Source: Pseudoalteromonas marina (GTDB lineage Bacteria > Pseudomonadota > Gammaproteobacteria > Enterobacterales > Alteromonadaceae). Taken from it: a stretch of DNA of 64,000 nucleotides. Position 1 is the stretch's first letter. Every line of letters starts with the position of its first letter. Below are positions 1 through 9,161 of this stretch, piece by piece. Location: positions 62,001 to 126,000 of the forward strand of contig NZ_AHCB03000007.1 in NCBI RefSeq assembly GCF_000238335.3, given 5' to 3'. The notes below the pieces were generated by a model that worked only from the letters and a program-made list of their open reading frames with translations, ran no database searches and was not told where the DNA came from. The translations under genes were made by a program, and so were the position numbers.

Positions 1-1076
1 TCCACTACGTTATTTTTACCCGCCGCTTTTGCGAGGGTTGGCAGCATTTGCGCAGTAAGCTCAGGGTTATTCACCGTTACTGGGTAACCTTCATGAATAT
101 GCACATCGGCAGTTGCTCCCGACGACTTAGCAATATGTGTAGCCGTTGTTTTTATTTTTTCAAAAATCTGTGCTCTATTATTCATATCAAAATTGCGAAT
201 TGTACCTACCATTTCAACTTTTTCAGGAATTATATTATTACGCACTCCACCTGCTATTTTGCCAAACGACACAATTGCGGGCTCTTTGGTTATATTTACT
301 TGGCGGCTCACAATATGGTTAACGCCCGTTACAATTTGTGCAGCCGCTGCAATAGGGTCAACCCCAGTCCACGGTGCTGAACCATGTGCTTGACGACCAT
401 TAACAGTAATTTCAAACCTATCAGAGCTGGCCATAGCAGGGCCGCTTCTGTAACCAATTTTGCCGCTGTGTAAGCTCGATGTTATGTGAAGACCAAATGC
501 TACGTCGGGTTTATATTTGGTAAATATCCCCTCTTTGAGCATCAATTCTGCACCGCCTTCCTCGCCAATAGGTGCGCCCTCTTCTGCTGGCTGAAACACA
601 AACATAATATTACCGTGCAGCTCGCTTTTCATATCGGCCAATACTTGTGCTGCGCCCATCAACATGGCTACATGCGTGTCGTGCCCACAGGCATGCATTA
701 CCCCCACATCTACACCGCGATAGTTTGTTGTTTTTGTTGATTTAAAGGGAACATTTGTTTTTTCGGTTACAGGAAGTGCATCCATATCAGCGCGTAGCAT
801 TACCGTAGGACCAGGCTTTGCGCCTTTTAAAATACCCACAACACCGGTGTAAGCAATATCGGTTTGTACTTGCATACCTAACGACTTTAAGTGTTTAGCC
901 ACAATGCCTGCGGTACGTGTTTCGCGATTACCAAGCTCAGGGTTTTGGTGAAAGTCACGTCGCCATTCAATTACCTGCTGCTCTACATTTTTAACGTGTT
1001 GATCAAGGTTTGCCTGCGCGTTAAACGTACCAAGTGCAGCAAAACCTAATGCCACTGAAAGTAGTAATTTTTTCAT
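1..1076 (-). CDS. M20 family amidohydrolase (partial, C-terminus outside window)
   Basis: The frame is open from an ATG at 1074-1076 to the left edge of the window, so the C-terminus is missing. The visible protein starts MKKLLLSVALGFAALGTFNAQA, a clear signal peptide, and continues with EWRRDFHQNPELGNRE, MLRADMDALPV, MHACGHDTHVAMLMGAA and FQPAEEG. These are the metal-binding and catalytic motifs of the M20 aminoacylase/hippurate hydrolase group (HipO-like amidohydrolases). These enzymes cleave N-acyl amino acids or small amides using a two-metal centre. The signal peptide suggests a periplasmic or exported enzyme. An AGGAAAACAGGATG-like Shine-Dalgarno precedes the start. The exact substrate cannot be read from the sequence. 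Confidence 0.88.
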   Translation of the reverse strand, partial: MKKLLLSVALGFAALGTFNAQANLDQHVKNVEQQVIEWRRDFHQNPELGNRETRTAGIVAKHLKSLGMQVQTDIAYTGVVGILKGAKPGPTVMLRADMDALPVTEKTNVPFKSTKTTNYRGVDVGVMHACGHDTHVAMLMGAAQVLADMKSELHGNIMFVFQPAEEGAPIGEEGGAELMLKEGIFTKYKPDVAFGLHITSSLHSGKIGYRSGPAMASSDRFEITVNGRQAHGSAPWTGVDPIAAAAQIVTGVNHIVSRQVNITKEPAIVSFGKIAGGVRNNIIPEKVEMVGTIRNFDMNNRAQIFEKIKTTATHIAKSSGATADVHIHEGYPVTVNNPELTAQMLPTLAKAAGKNNVV

Positions 1077-1248
1077 CCTGTTTTCCTTTATTATTTTAAT
1101 GAAGCCCAATAACCGATTTAGTATTATAGAAAAGTGCTGTTGAGTTATAGCCTACACCATTTTAAATGCACTATCCTTAAATCGCACAGACGACATAGAT
1201 TTACTCTGCGATACTAAAACTTAATTTAATTGGTAAATGTAATTAAAA

Positions 1249-1276
1249 AAAACCAATCGCAAATACGATTGGTTTT
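1249..1276 (-). terminator. Intrinsic terminator of the desaturase gene
   Basis: Inverted repeat AAAACCAATCG / CGATTGGTTTT with a 6-nt loop. On the minus strand it is followed by a T-run. It lies about 28 bp after the stop of the desaturase gene. Confidence 0.75.
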
Positions 1277-1303
1277 AAAAATAAAGCTCAAATTGCTTTT
1301 GCA

Positions 1304-2305
1304 TTAATTAGCTTGGGCTTTATAAGCGTTTGCATTTTTAATGCTGTCAAAATCGTTAAAGCGCACATTGTGTTGTTGCATCACTTTAAGTATTTTTTCA
1401 CTTAGCATTTGGCGTAAATAAAATGGCTGATTTGGTACAAAGTGATGAATAGTGTGCGTTTTACCAAAATTAAAACAAAACAAGTGAAACGGCATAAATA
1501 AACGGCTTGTTAGTACATGAGTTTGCTCTAGCATGTTATTAACGCCGCCATAGTAATGCATGCTTGATGTGACAAAATTAAGCGAACTTGAACGCACTAT
1601 ATTAGGCAGAATTAACACAATCATCATAAATTCAAACACATTTAAAACCTCTAACGCTAGTGCCGGAGTGCTTGCTTCAATGGGTACAAAAAAGTTAACT
1701 GTGTGAAATATAATTACGCTATACAAAATAATGAAGTATGTTGTTGTTACTGGAAAGCCCGCATTAAATACGCTAAAAAAACTAAACCCTTTAATTTCTT
1801 TACTAAAACGTTTGGTATTAATAACTAAACCGAGTAAACCGTCCACAATAACAAGCGCACGCATAAATGGATTTTTAATGCCATTGCCCACTAAGCGTTC
1901 TTCGAGATCTTGCTCCGTACCTGATGTTTTATGATGATGTAAATGCATTTTGCGGCGATACCATGGGCTAATGGTATTTGGCCTCATTAACCAAACAGTT
2001 AACATCATAAAATTATGAATTATGGGCTGATTACTAAAATACTGTTTATGAATTAGATCGTGTTCAAGTTCATGCGAAATCGAAGCCGCCATCGCTGCTA
2101 AAATAATACAAGCCCATGCAGGAATAATGGCAAGGTAATACAAAACCCCAACACCAATTAAAGCACTCAACGAGAGCAATAATATAACAAGACCAATGGT
2201 ATTTTGATGAGCAAGCAAAGGGTATTTTTGGCGAAGTACTGCCTCTTCGGCTTTTATAGCTTTAACAATTGCTTGAATATTTTGTTTGGCACATAGCTGA
2301 GTCAT
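1304..2305 (-). CDS. Membrane fatty acid desaturase / hydroxylase family protein
   Basis: 333-residue integral membrane protein with the three histidine clusters of the di-iron desaturase/alkane hydroxylase superfamily: HELEHDLIH at about residue 88, HLHHH at about 122 and HTIHH at about 283. Hydrophobic stretches lie around residues 35-80 and 180-250. These proteins oxidise acyl chains or related lipids in the inner membrane with O2 and an electron donor. The gene stands alone, with a terminator behind it and the divergent FIST gene in front. In a marine bacterium a role in membrane-lipid adjustment is plausible, but the substrate and the position of the double bond are not deducible. Confidence 0.85.
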   Translation of the reverse strand: MTQLCAKQNIQAIVKAIKAEEAVLRQKYPLLAHQNTIGLVILLLSLSALIGVGVLYYLAIIPAWACIILAAMAASISHELEHDLIHKQYFSNQPIIHNFMMLTVWLMRPNTISPWYRRKMHLHHHKTSGTEQDLEERLVGNGIKNPFMRALVIVDGLLGLVINTKRFSKEIKGFSFFSVFNAGFPVTTTYFIILYSVIIFHTVNFFVPIEASTPALALEVLNVFEFMMIVLILPNIVRSSSLNFVTSSMHYYGGVNNMLEQTHVLTSRLFMPFHLFCFNFGKTHTIHHFVPNQPFYLRQMLSEKILKVMQQHNVRFNDFDSIKNANAYKAQAN

Positions 2306-2573
2306 ATGAACGTTCTTAAAACCGTGTTGTAAACATGATACTTAATTACATTATACGCTAAAACATTTAAGTTGGATTTCATTGTATTTAAGCAAAAAAT
2401 CAATTTTTAAATGTGAAGCCACATTACTTATCTAAAAGAGTTAAATACTAAATTTATAAAATGGTAAACACTATAAAAGAGCGTTAATTAAACGTAACAA
2501 ATGTGGATTTACCTGCATTTACCCTATAATCTATATTATAAATAACATAGTTGTACGGGAAAGCCTTTAAGTT

Positions 2574-3704
2574 ATGAACACTTTTCAATCTATTTATAAA
2601 GAAGGCAAATGGCAAACGCCGTTACCAATAAATTCTGATGCTGCATTAGTATTTGCTTTTGGTGACAGACATGCCATGGCAACATCACACATGTTGTCAC
2701 AATTAAAATCATCTTTCCCTGAGGCTGAAATTGTAGGGTGCTCTACCAGCGGAGAAATTCAAGGTAGTGAAATACACGACGAAAGCATAGCGCTGACCGC
2801 CGTCCACTTTGAGAAAAGTCATGTTGTTGCCAAGTCAGAGAACATTAGTAACTATGCCGACTCAAGCTCTTTGGGCGCTGCACTTGTAAATCAATTAGAT
2901 CATAATGGCTTACGTTATGTGTTTGTTGTTTCTGATGGACAGCTTATAAATGGCAGCGAGCTCATTGAGAGTATTACTGGTGCATTACCTAAAAACGTAC
3001 TTGTAACTGGTGGCTTAGCGGGTGATCAGGCCCGCTTTAAAGAAACCATAGTATGGCACAACGATAACGTTACTAAAGGCTTAGTCGTTGTTGTTGGGTT
3101 TTATGGCGAAAAGTTAAATATTAGCCATGGCACCATGGGCGGGTGGAAACCATTTGGCCCTATACGCGAAATTACCAAATCAACTAAAAATACCCTTTAT
3201 GAAATAGACCATAGCCCGTCACTGGAATTGTACAAAACGATGCTAGGTGAATACGCTGACGGGCTGCCTAGCTCTGCTTTATTATTCCCGTTATCTATGC
3301 AAGAAGTTGGTGAAGAACAATCCGTAGTCAGAACCATTTTAAGTATTGATGAAGATAAAAAAAGCATGACCTTTGCAGGTAATCTTCCTGAAGGTGCTAA
3401 ATGCCAACTAATGCGCGCAAACTACGAAAATCTGATTGATGGAGCACAACAGGCAGGTGAAGCAGCCATACAAATGATGGGCAGCAACCAGCCTAGCCTT
3501 GCGCTTTTAGTGAGTTGTGTTGGCCGACGAATAATACTCGACCAATTAATTGAAGAAGAGCTTGAAACAATTGCAGACTTACTTCCCGAAAACTGTACTA
3601 GAACCGGCTTTTACTCTTACGGCGAGTTATCGCCTCATGTACCACTGGGGCCGTGTCATTTACATAATCAAACCATGACCCTGACTTTATTAAGTGAAGA
3701 CTAG
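2574..3704 (+). CDS. FIST domain sensor protein (NosP-like candidate)
   Basis: 376 residues without signal peptide or membrane segment, covering a FIST N domain (about 20-215, with IVGCSTSGEI and VTGGLAGDQARF) and a FIST C domain (about 220-350, ending CVGRRIILDQ...TGFYSYGELSP). FIST proteins are soluble sensors of small ligands. One branch, NosP, binds haem and senses nitric oxide, usually beside a histidine kinase or c-di-GMP enzyme. Here the stop codon overlaps the AGGAGG ribosome-binding site of a PAS-GGDEF-EAL gene, so the two are co-transcribed and probably coupled. I infer that this protein controls the downstream c-di-GMP enzyme. Whether the ligand is NO through haem or an amino acid is open. 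Confidence 0.88.
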   Translation: MNTFQSIYKEGKWQTPLPINSDAALVFAFGDRHAMATSHMLSQLKSSFPEAEIVGCSTSGEIQGSEIHDESIALTAVHFEKSHVVAKSENISNYADSSSLGAALVNQLDHNGLRYVFVVSDGQLINGSELIESITGALPKNVLVTGGLAGDQARFKETIVWHNDNVTKGLVVVVGFYGEKLNISHGTMGGWKPFGPIREITKSTKNTLYEIDHSPSLELYKTMLGEYADGLPSSALLFPLSMQEVGEEQSVVRTILSIDEDKKSMTFAGNLPEGAKCQLMRANYENLIDGAQQAGEAAIQMMGSNQPSLALLVSCVGRRIILDQLIEEELETIADLLPENCTRTGFYSYGELSPHVPLGPCHLHNQTMTLTLLSED

Positions 3705-3716
3705 GAGGTTTACAAG

Positions 3717-5609
3717 TTGCATAAACTGTTAGCACGCCAGTTAAAACGTAGTAAGGTGGATGAAAGCTTTGTTCAAGAGTATGCCGATATTATATCGCGG
3801 GTATCTGATGCTTATGAACTGAATGAGCGCGAAATCAATATTTTAGAGCGCTCATTATTTATTACGTCTAACGAATTAAACGAACGTAATGACTTACTTA
3901 AAAACCAACTTAATGAGCTTTCTGATACACAGCAACAATTAGAACACTCAATTAGCGTGCTTAATGCAACATTTGACGCTATAGGCGAACAAGTTACTGT
4001 GCTAGACCTAAAAGGTAACGTTGTGAGTGCCAATATAATGGCCAGAGAGTTCTTCGAGCGCTTTAATTTAAACGCATATAATTACTTTAGCCAAATAGAT
4101 ACAATAATAAAAAAAGGCAACAAAAGCGCCGACATTATCGCGCAATTAAAAGCAGACTCAAAACAGGCCTTGAGTGGCGAGTTTGAATCTATCGACGACA
4201 AGCATTATAGCTACCGCTCACTTCCTCAGCTTAAAAATGGCCAACTTATTGGTCGTGTATTTTGTATTCGTGATATCAGCGTTGAAAAAGAACATGAAGA
4301 AATCATTCATTTTCAAGCCTACCATGACGCCCTAACTGGATTAGCAAACCGTCAATTATTTATGGACCGTCTTGAGCATTCACTAACACTCGCAAGACGC
4401 GATGATTCGATGACCGCAGTGCTCTTTTTAGACCTAGACAACTTTAAGCGAGTTAACGACACTGAAGGCCACAAAGGCGGCGACGAACTACTAATCAAAA
4501 TGGTAGAGCGTATTAACTACCGTTTAAGAGAGCAAGACACACTCGCCCGAATAGGTGGTGATGAGTTTGTAATTCTTGTTGAGCTTGTTAAATCTAAAAA
4601 TAATATTGAAAACTTGTGTGAGGCGTTGTTAGAGACAATAAGTAAAGAATTTATTATAAATAGTCGACCTCAATATGTATCATCAAGCATTGGAATTGCG
4701 TTGTATCCACAAGATGGCATTACGCCCGACTCCTTGCTTAGTAACGCCGACATGGCGATGTATGACGCCAAAAATAATGGCAAAAATGCCTACCGTTTTT
4801 ATCATAGGAAATTAGAAGCTCATGCCCGTGAACAAATGGATATTGAGCGCGAACTTCGCAAAGCGATTGATAACCAAGAATTAGAAATATATCTACAGCC
4901 TAAAATAGGTTTAGACTGCAATCAGATTTTGGGGGCTGAAGTGTTGATGCGCTGGTTTACGGCTAGCGGAGAGTCTGTACCGCCCGATTTATTTATTCCT
5001 ATTGCTGAATCAACTGGATTAATAAAAAAAATAGGTGAGTTTGCTATTAGCTCAGCTATATCGCTACTAGAGCTATGGCAACAAGAGGGCATCGCGCCTT
5101 TGAAGCTTGCGGTCAACCTATCAATTATTGAATTTCAGGACGAACATTTTATTGATTACATTATTGAAAGTATTTCAAACTCATCAATTAGTGGCGATCA
5201 ATTAATTATTGAGTTAACTGAATCTATTTTTATGGAAAATAAAGAGAAGATGAGTAAAACCATGCATAAGCTCAAGCACTATGGTGTTGCGTTTGCATTG
5301 GATGACTTTGGTAAAGGTTACTCGTCGTTTAGTTATTTACAGTTATTGCCTATCGATTACTTAAAAATAGACAAATCGTTCTTACAAAATGTCATTACTG
5401 ATGAACAAAGCGCTGCCATTGCCAAGTGTATTATCGATATTGGTCATAACTTAGATTTAGCTATTATTGCAGAGGGAATAGAGGATCAAGAAACGCTTGA
5501 TTACGTATCAAAGACTCACTGCGAAATGGCGCAAGGATTTTTTATGTACCGTCCTATGCCCTCTGATTCATTTACAAAGCTAATACGAAAAAACAGCCAC
5601 GCAAAGTGA
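3717..5609 (+). CDS. PAS-GGDEF-EAL c-di-GMP signalling protein
   Basis: 630 residues starting at TTG. The start is fixed by the AGGAGG at 3703-3708, which overlaps the stop of the FIST gene. Order: N-terminal coiled coil (about 20-85), PAS domain (about 80-195), GGDEF (about 200-365) and EAL (about 370-625). The cyclase site is an intact RIGGDEF with an RxxD inhibitory site (REQD) five residues ahead. The EAL domain has EVL in the signature place but keeps the catalytic set: the Glu of EVLMRW, Asn of LAVNLS, Glu of ELTES, DDFGKG, LKID and AEGIE. Both making and breaking of cyclic di-GMP therefore look possible. There is no membrane segment, which fits control by the cytoplasmic FIST partner. 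Confidence 0.92.
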   Translation: MHKLLARQLKRSKVDESFVQEYADIISRVSDAYELNEREINILERSLFITSNELNERNDLLKNQLNELSDTQQQLEHSISVLNATFDAIGEQVTVLDLKGNVVSANIMAREFFERFNLNAYNYFSQIDTIIKKGNKSADIIAQLKADSKQALSGEFESIDDKHYSYRSLPQLKNGQLIGRVFCIRDISVEKEHEEIIHFQAYHDALTGLANRQLFMDRLEHSLTLARRDDSMTAVLFLDLDNFKRVNDTEGHKGGDELLIKMVERINYRLREQDTLARIGGDEFVILVELVKSKNNIENLCEALLETISKEFIINSRPQYVSSSIGIALYPQDGITPDSLLSNADMAMYDAKNNGKNAYRFYHRKLEAHAREQMDIERELRKAIDNQELEIYLQPKIGLDCNQILGAEVLMRWFTASGESVPPDLFIPIAESTGLIKKIGEFAISSAISLLELWQQEGIAPLKLAVNLSIIEFQDEHFIDYIIESISNSSISGDQLIIELTESIFMENKEKMSKTMHKLKHYGVAFALDDFGKGYSSFSYLQLLPIDYLKIDKSFLQNVITDEQSAAIAKCIIDIGHNLDLAIIAEGIEDQETLDYVSKTHCEMAQGFFMYRPMPSDSFTKLIRKNSHAK

Positions 5610-5630
5610 TATGACTATTTAGAATATCAC

Positions 5631-5647
5631 CTTGAGTGACGCTCGAG
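5631..5647. repeat. REP-like short hairpin repeat, first copy
   Basis: CTTGAGTGACGCTCGAG, an imperfect inverted repeat, just after the GGDEF-EAL gene. The same 17-mer with one change (CTTGAGTGCCGCTCGAG) recurs at 5795-5811 and 5912-5928 inside the 117-bp tandem repeat. Confidence 0.6.
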
Positions 5648-5762
5648 CCTATTAGTAAAAGCCCCATTATAGAGTAATTAATTCGTCTATGAAGCTACAT
5701 CCATCGTTCATCCATGAACTCACTTCGAATAACTGCGAAACTTCGTTTCGGTTTACTCTCAC

Positions 5763-5996
5763 CCAGCGGCCGGACCTTAACTTATAGCAGCGCACTTGAG
5801 TGCCGCTCGAGTCCGTCATCACAAATTTTAGACATAAAAAAACCTCTGCTAAATCTAGCAGAGGTTATAAAAAGTGGTACCAGCGGCCGGACCTTAACTT
5901 ATAGCAGCGCACTTGAGTGCCGCTCGAGTCCGTCATCACAAATTTTAGACATAAAAAAACCTCTGCTAAATCTAGCAGAGGTTATAAAAAGTGGTA
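5763..5996. repeat. Tandem 117-bp repeat derived from the tRNA-Leu 3' end and its terminator
   Basis: Two consecutive units (5763-5879 and 5880-5996) are essentially identical, and the start of a third is the real tRNA-Leu 3' end at 5997. Each unit opens with the last bases of the tRNA in reverse (CCAGCGGCCGGAC), then a REP-like hairpin, then a terminator hairpin of the tRNA (5836-5866 and 5953-5983). The units therefore look like repeated copies of the 3' flank of tRNA-Leu with truncated tRNA pieces, as left by tandem duplication or by repeated use of the tRNA end as a recombination site. The open frame running through here (5714-6043) is a by-product of the repeat. Confidence 0.9.
5953..5983 (-). 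terminator. Terminator of tRNA-Leu
   Basis: On the minus strand AACCTCTGCTAGATTTAGCAGAGGTT is followed by a run of T, 9 bp after the tRNA CCA. A second copy sits at 5836-5866 in the next repeat unit. Confidence 0.8.
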
Positions 5997-6076
5997 CCAG
6001 CGGCCGGACTCGAACCGGCACTCCTTTCGGAAGGGGATTTTGAATCCCCCATGTCTACCAATTTCATCACGCTGGC
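5992..6076 (-). tRNA. tRNA-Leu (anticodon CAA)
   Basis: 85-nt class II tRNA on the minus strand. The 5' acceptor GCCAGCG pairs with CGCTGGT, followed by A and a genome-encoded CCA. The anticodon stem GGGGA/TCCCC encloses the loop TTCAAAA, giving anticodon CAA, which reads UUG. The long variable arm CCTTTCCGAAAGGAG and the T-arm GCCGGTTCGAGTCCGGC are typical of tRNA-Leu. Part of the 3' end is repeated downstream in the 117-bp units. Confidence 0.93.
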
Positions 6077-6403
6077 ATCATTTTTCTTTAACCTTCTAAA
6101 CACGAGAAGATAAAGAAAAACCACTTTAGAGCTTAGGATTATTTATGTGCCTTCGTCTCTATGCCAAGCATTATACAAACAATAGGGTTAGCAGCAAGCC
6201 TTTTATTACATAAGCATGATCAACCGCTTAACATTTAGGCAACTCTTAACATTTAAAAAAATTAAAGCGTCATGTAAACAAAGCACTTTAAAAATACAGA
6301 TATTATTTAAACCAATAGTTAAATGATACCAACATACTATAGCGCTTAGTATTTTTGCGCTTTTTTGCTAAACTAGCCACACATTAACAGTGAGAGTATT
6401 TTT
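6077..6403. other. Intergenic region between tRNA-Leu and the RDD gene
   Basis: AT-rich stretch that must hold the tRNA-Leu promoter (minus strand) and the RDD gene promoter. I see no open frame or recognisable structure in it. Confidence 0.5.
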
Positions 6404-6904
6404 ATGTCGGGTGAGTTTCCACGTGCTGGTTTTTGGCGCCGTTTTGCGTCGCTAATATACGACTCTTTAGTCGTCATTTCATTATCTATGCTAACCGCTA
6501 TTTTGTACTTTGCTGCAATTCAAGTTTTAATTTCTACGGGCCTTATTGAGCAAACCGAAGGTCAAGACCCTGCTGCATTTATAGAGAATTCACCTTTACT
6601 AGATGGCATTCGCAGTGCGTTGTTTGTGGGCGTAAATGTTATATTTTTTAGTTACTTTTGGACCAAAAGTGGTCAAACAATTGGTATGCGAGCGTGGCGA
6701 TTAAGAGTACAAACTAACGATGGCAATTTAATTAGTTGGTCGCAATCAGTTATTCGCTGCATGGGCGCGTTACTTGGTTTAGGTAACTTAGTTGTGTTAG
6801 TTGATTTTAAAAACAAAAAAGCCTTACAAGATTACTTATCTAAAACAGAGGTTGTTGCTCTTTCAAAAGAAGAGAACAAACGTATATACCGCGAGCTCGA
6901 TTAA
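6404..6904 (+). CDS. RDD family membrane protein
   Basis: 166 residues. It opens with AGFWRRFASLIYDSLVV, the Arg/Asp pattern that names the RDD family, has hydrophobic helices at about 22-45 and 68-90, and continues with TIGMRAWRLRVQTNDG, a second RDD hallmark. RDD proteins are small inner-membrane proteins. Some have been linked to sodium/proton exchange, but most are uncharacterised. The gene has its own promoter region and ends at a terminator shared with lptG, so it appears monocistronic. Confidence 0.85.
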   Translation: MSGEFPRAGFWRRFASLIYDSLVVISLSMLTAILYFAAIQVLISTGLIEQTEGQDPAAFIENSPLLDGIRSALFVGVNVIFFSYFWTKSGQTIGMRAWRLRVQTNDGNLISWSQSVIRCMGALLGLGNLVVLVDFKNKKALQDYLSKTEVVALSKEENKRIYRELD

Positions 6905-6934
6905 TATATACACAGTAATAAAACCTCTAAAAAC

Positions 6935-6967
6935 AAAAAAGGGTGACTTACTAGTCACCCTTTTTTA
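6935..6967. terminator. Bidirectional terminator between the RDD gene and lptG
   Basis: AAAAAAGGGTGAC / GTCACCCTTTTTT hairpin with A and T runs on both sides, placed between two converging genes. Confidence 0.85.
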
Positions 6968-6984
6968 TTTTTAGATATAATCGC

Positions 6985-8052
6985 TTATACCCGTTTATTC
7001 ATCAAGTAGGTCGCAAAGCCTATAAAAATAACACTAGGCAGTACAGCGCCAATTATGGCAGGTATTTGGTAAACCATTACCACGGGACCAAATATCTCGT
7101 TTGTTAAATGAAACACAATGCCTGTTACAACACCCATAATTATTCGTGCGCCCATAGTTACAGTACGTAACGGACCAAATATAAAAGAGAGCGCAACCAG
7201 TAACATAACCGCAACCGACACGGGCTGCATAAACTTTCGCCAAAGAGCAATGTCATAGGTACTGGTATCTTGTTCATTTTGCTCTAAGTAGCTTAAGTAC
7301 GACCATAACCCTGTAAACGAAAGCGACTCAGGCTTTACAGATACAACACCTAACTTTTCAGCGGTTAGTTGCGATGGGTAAAACTCTTCTGGGTGTAGTT
7401 CAGTAGTAATTAACTCATCCGTAATAATGACTTTGTTTACATCACGTAAAAGCCATCCATCTTTTCGGCTAATTGCCTCTTTAGCTTTAGTAATTTGAGT
7501 AAGCTCAAGTGAGCTATCAAAATAGTACATGTGCAAACCGTTAAGCTTACCGCTTTCATCCACATCTTCTATATTTATGAAGTTATTTCCATCTTTTGCC
7601 CAAACCCCTTTTTGTGCGCTAAACACATCTCCGCCATGTATAGCTTGGTTTCGCATTTCTTTTGCACGTAACTGTGCCTCTGGTGCTCCCCATTCGCCAA
7701 GCGCCATCATACAAATGGCCATAAACATGGCGGTTTTCATCACCGAACCAATAATTTGCAACCGCGACATACCCGCAGCTTGCATAACCACTAATTCACT
7801 ATTTGAAGCAAGCGCACCAAGCCCTGTTAAGCCCCCAATGAGCGCAGCCATAGGGAAAAACACCACTAAATCACCAGGAATACTGTACAGCGTATACAGC
7901 ATGGCGGTAATCAAATCGTAACTACCACGCCCTACCGATTTTAACTGTTCAATAAATTTAATTAAGGTACTGATGCCAACTAAAACCAACAAAGCAAAGC
8001 CTGTTGTTTGTAAAATGCTGCGGCCCAAATACCAGTCGAGTGTTTTCATCAT
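6985..8052 (-). CDS. lptG: LPS export ABC transporter permease LptG
   Basis: 355 residues starting LDWYLGRSILQTTGFALLVLVGI. There are helices near the N-terminus (about 15-35, 60-85, 100-120), a periplasmic domain of beta-jellyroll type in the middle, and three C-terminal helices, the YjgP/YjgQ fold. LptG and LptF form the inner-membrane part of the LptB2FG complex that extracts lipopolysaccharide and passes it to LptC. The start overlaps the stop of lptF by four bases (ATGA), so translation is probably coupled. The length matches the family. Confidence 0.95.
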   Translation of the reverse strand: MMKTLDWYLGRSILQTTGFALLVLVGISTLIKFIEQLKSVGRGSYDLITAMLYTLYSIPGDLVVFFPMAALIGGLTGLGALASNSELVVMQAAGMSRLQIIGSVMKTAMFMAICMMALGEWGAPEAQLRAKEMRNQAIHGGDVFSAQKGVWAKDGNNFINIEDVDESGKLNGLHMYYFDSSLELTQITKAKEAISRKDGWLLRDVNKVIITDELITTELHPEEFYPSQLTAEKLGVVSVKPESLSFTGLWSYLSYLEQNEQDTSTYDIALWRKFMQPVSVAVMLLVALSFIFGPLRTVTMGARIIMGVVTGIVFHLTNEIFGPVVMVYQIPAIIGAVLPSVIFIGFATYLMNKRV

Positions 8053-9161
8053 GAGCTTAACTCCCGCTTAGTGACAACAGCTTTTAGCAAAGCGCCTATA
8101 GGGCGGCCTTTAATAATTAATAAGCCACCAATAAATAAGGCACTCAAGTGAATCCACCAAAGCCCAATTGACGGCGGTATTTTGCCATCTTCTATCGCGA
8201 ATTTTGCGGCATTTAATAAAATAAAATACCCAAGATACAAACTTATAGCGGGTACCAATTTAGCAAATTTGCCTTGGCGAGGATTAACCACACTTAACGG
8301 CACTGCTAGTAAAGTAAGCAGCGGAATAGAAAGAGGAATAGCGATACGCCACTGCCATTGAGCAATAGACTCAGGCGTATTAATAGCAAGCAACTGATTA
8401 GTCGGCACAGCTTCTAACTTACGGCGTTGGTGTTCTATTTCTTGTTCACGAATTTGCACACTGTAACCATCAAACTCGGTCAGGTTTAATGCTGGTGTTG
8501 TTGCGTCGGTTTCGTATCGTTTTCCATCGGTTAACACTAACTGTTGCTCACCGTTTTGCGCTTCAATTACCACGCCTTGCTCTGCGTATACTAGTCGAGC
8601 TAATTCATCGTTATCACTATTTGGTAGCTGTGCAACAAACACTTTGTTTAGCTCTTTGCCACCATTTTCAATATTATGAATAAACACCACGGCTTTTTCG
8701 TTACCTGTTTCTTGGAAACGACCGGCTCTTAATGCTGACAGCCCTGCGTCAGCTTTAGCTTGTTCTTTTAATTGATACTCTTGCTCACTGGCCCACGGTG
8801 CTAGGTACATAGTTAATGCGCCAGCCAAAAGCGCCAAGCCTGCGCTTGATATTAAAGTTACACGCACTACATACCATTCGCTCACACCACACGCTTTTAA
8901 TACTGTCATTTCGCTGTCGGCGTAAATACGGCTGTACGCTAAAATAATGCCTAAAAATATACTCAATGGAAGAATTAACGAGGCAAGTTGTGGTAACTTT
9001 AACGCAATCATCGACAGCACTAATTGAGCAGGAATGCTGCCCTCTGATGCGTCACCTAAAATAACCACCAGCTTTTGTGATAAAAAAATGGTCATTAAAG
9101 TTAAAAATACGGCGACCTGCGATTTTAAAACCTCAGCGGTCAAATAACGAAAAATAAGCAA
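8049..9161 (-). CDS. lptF: LPS export ABC transporter permease LptF
   Basis: 370 residues, YjgP/YjgQ family: MLIFRYLTAEVLKSQVAVFLTLMTIFLSQKLV at the N-terminus, a periplasmic domain from about 130 to 265, and C-terminal helices. It is the partner of LptG in LPS extraction from the inner membrane. The start is a TTG preceded by an AGGGGCGAG ribosome-binding site. The gene is first in the lptFG operon and divergent from pepA, as in many gammaproteobacteria. Confidence 0.95.
   Translation of the reverse strand: MLIFRYLTAEVLKSQVAVFLTLMTIFLSQKLVVILGDASEGSIPAQLVLSMIALKLPQLASLILPLSIFLGIILAYSRIYADSEMTVLKACGVSEWYVVRVTLISSAGLALLAGALTMYLAPWASEQEYQLKEQAKADAGLSALRAGRFQETGNEKAVVFIHNIENGGKELNKVFVAQLPNSDNDELARLVYAEQGVVIEAQNGEQQLVLTDGKRYETDATTPALNLTEFDGYSVQIREQEIEHQRRKLEAVPTNQLLAINTPESIAQWQWRIAIPLSIPLLTLLAVPLSVVNPRQGKFAKLVPAISLYLGYFILLNAAKFAIEDGKIPPSIGLWWIHLSALFIGGLLIIKGRPIGALLKAVVTKRELSS

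Noticed and set aside
5763..5996. CRISPR array
   Set aside because: Units are 117 bp, whole-unit identical and contain tRNA and terminator sequence; no repeat-spacer pattern and no cas genes.
5714..6043. 110-residue frame with two identical 40-residue blocks
   Set aside because: It is the translation of the 117-bp tandem repeat and ends in the tRNA-Leu gene; no ribosome-binding site and no real product.
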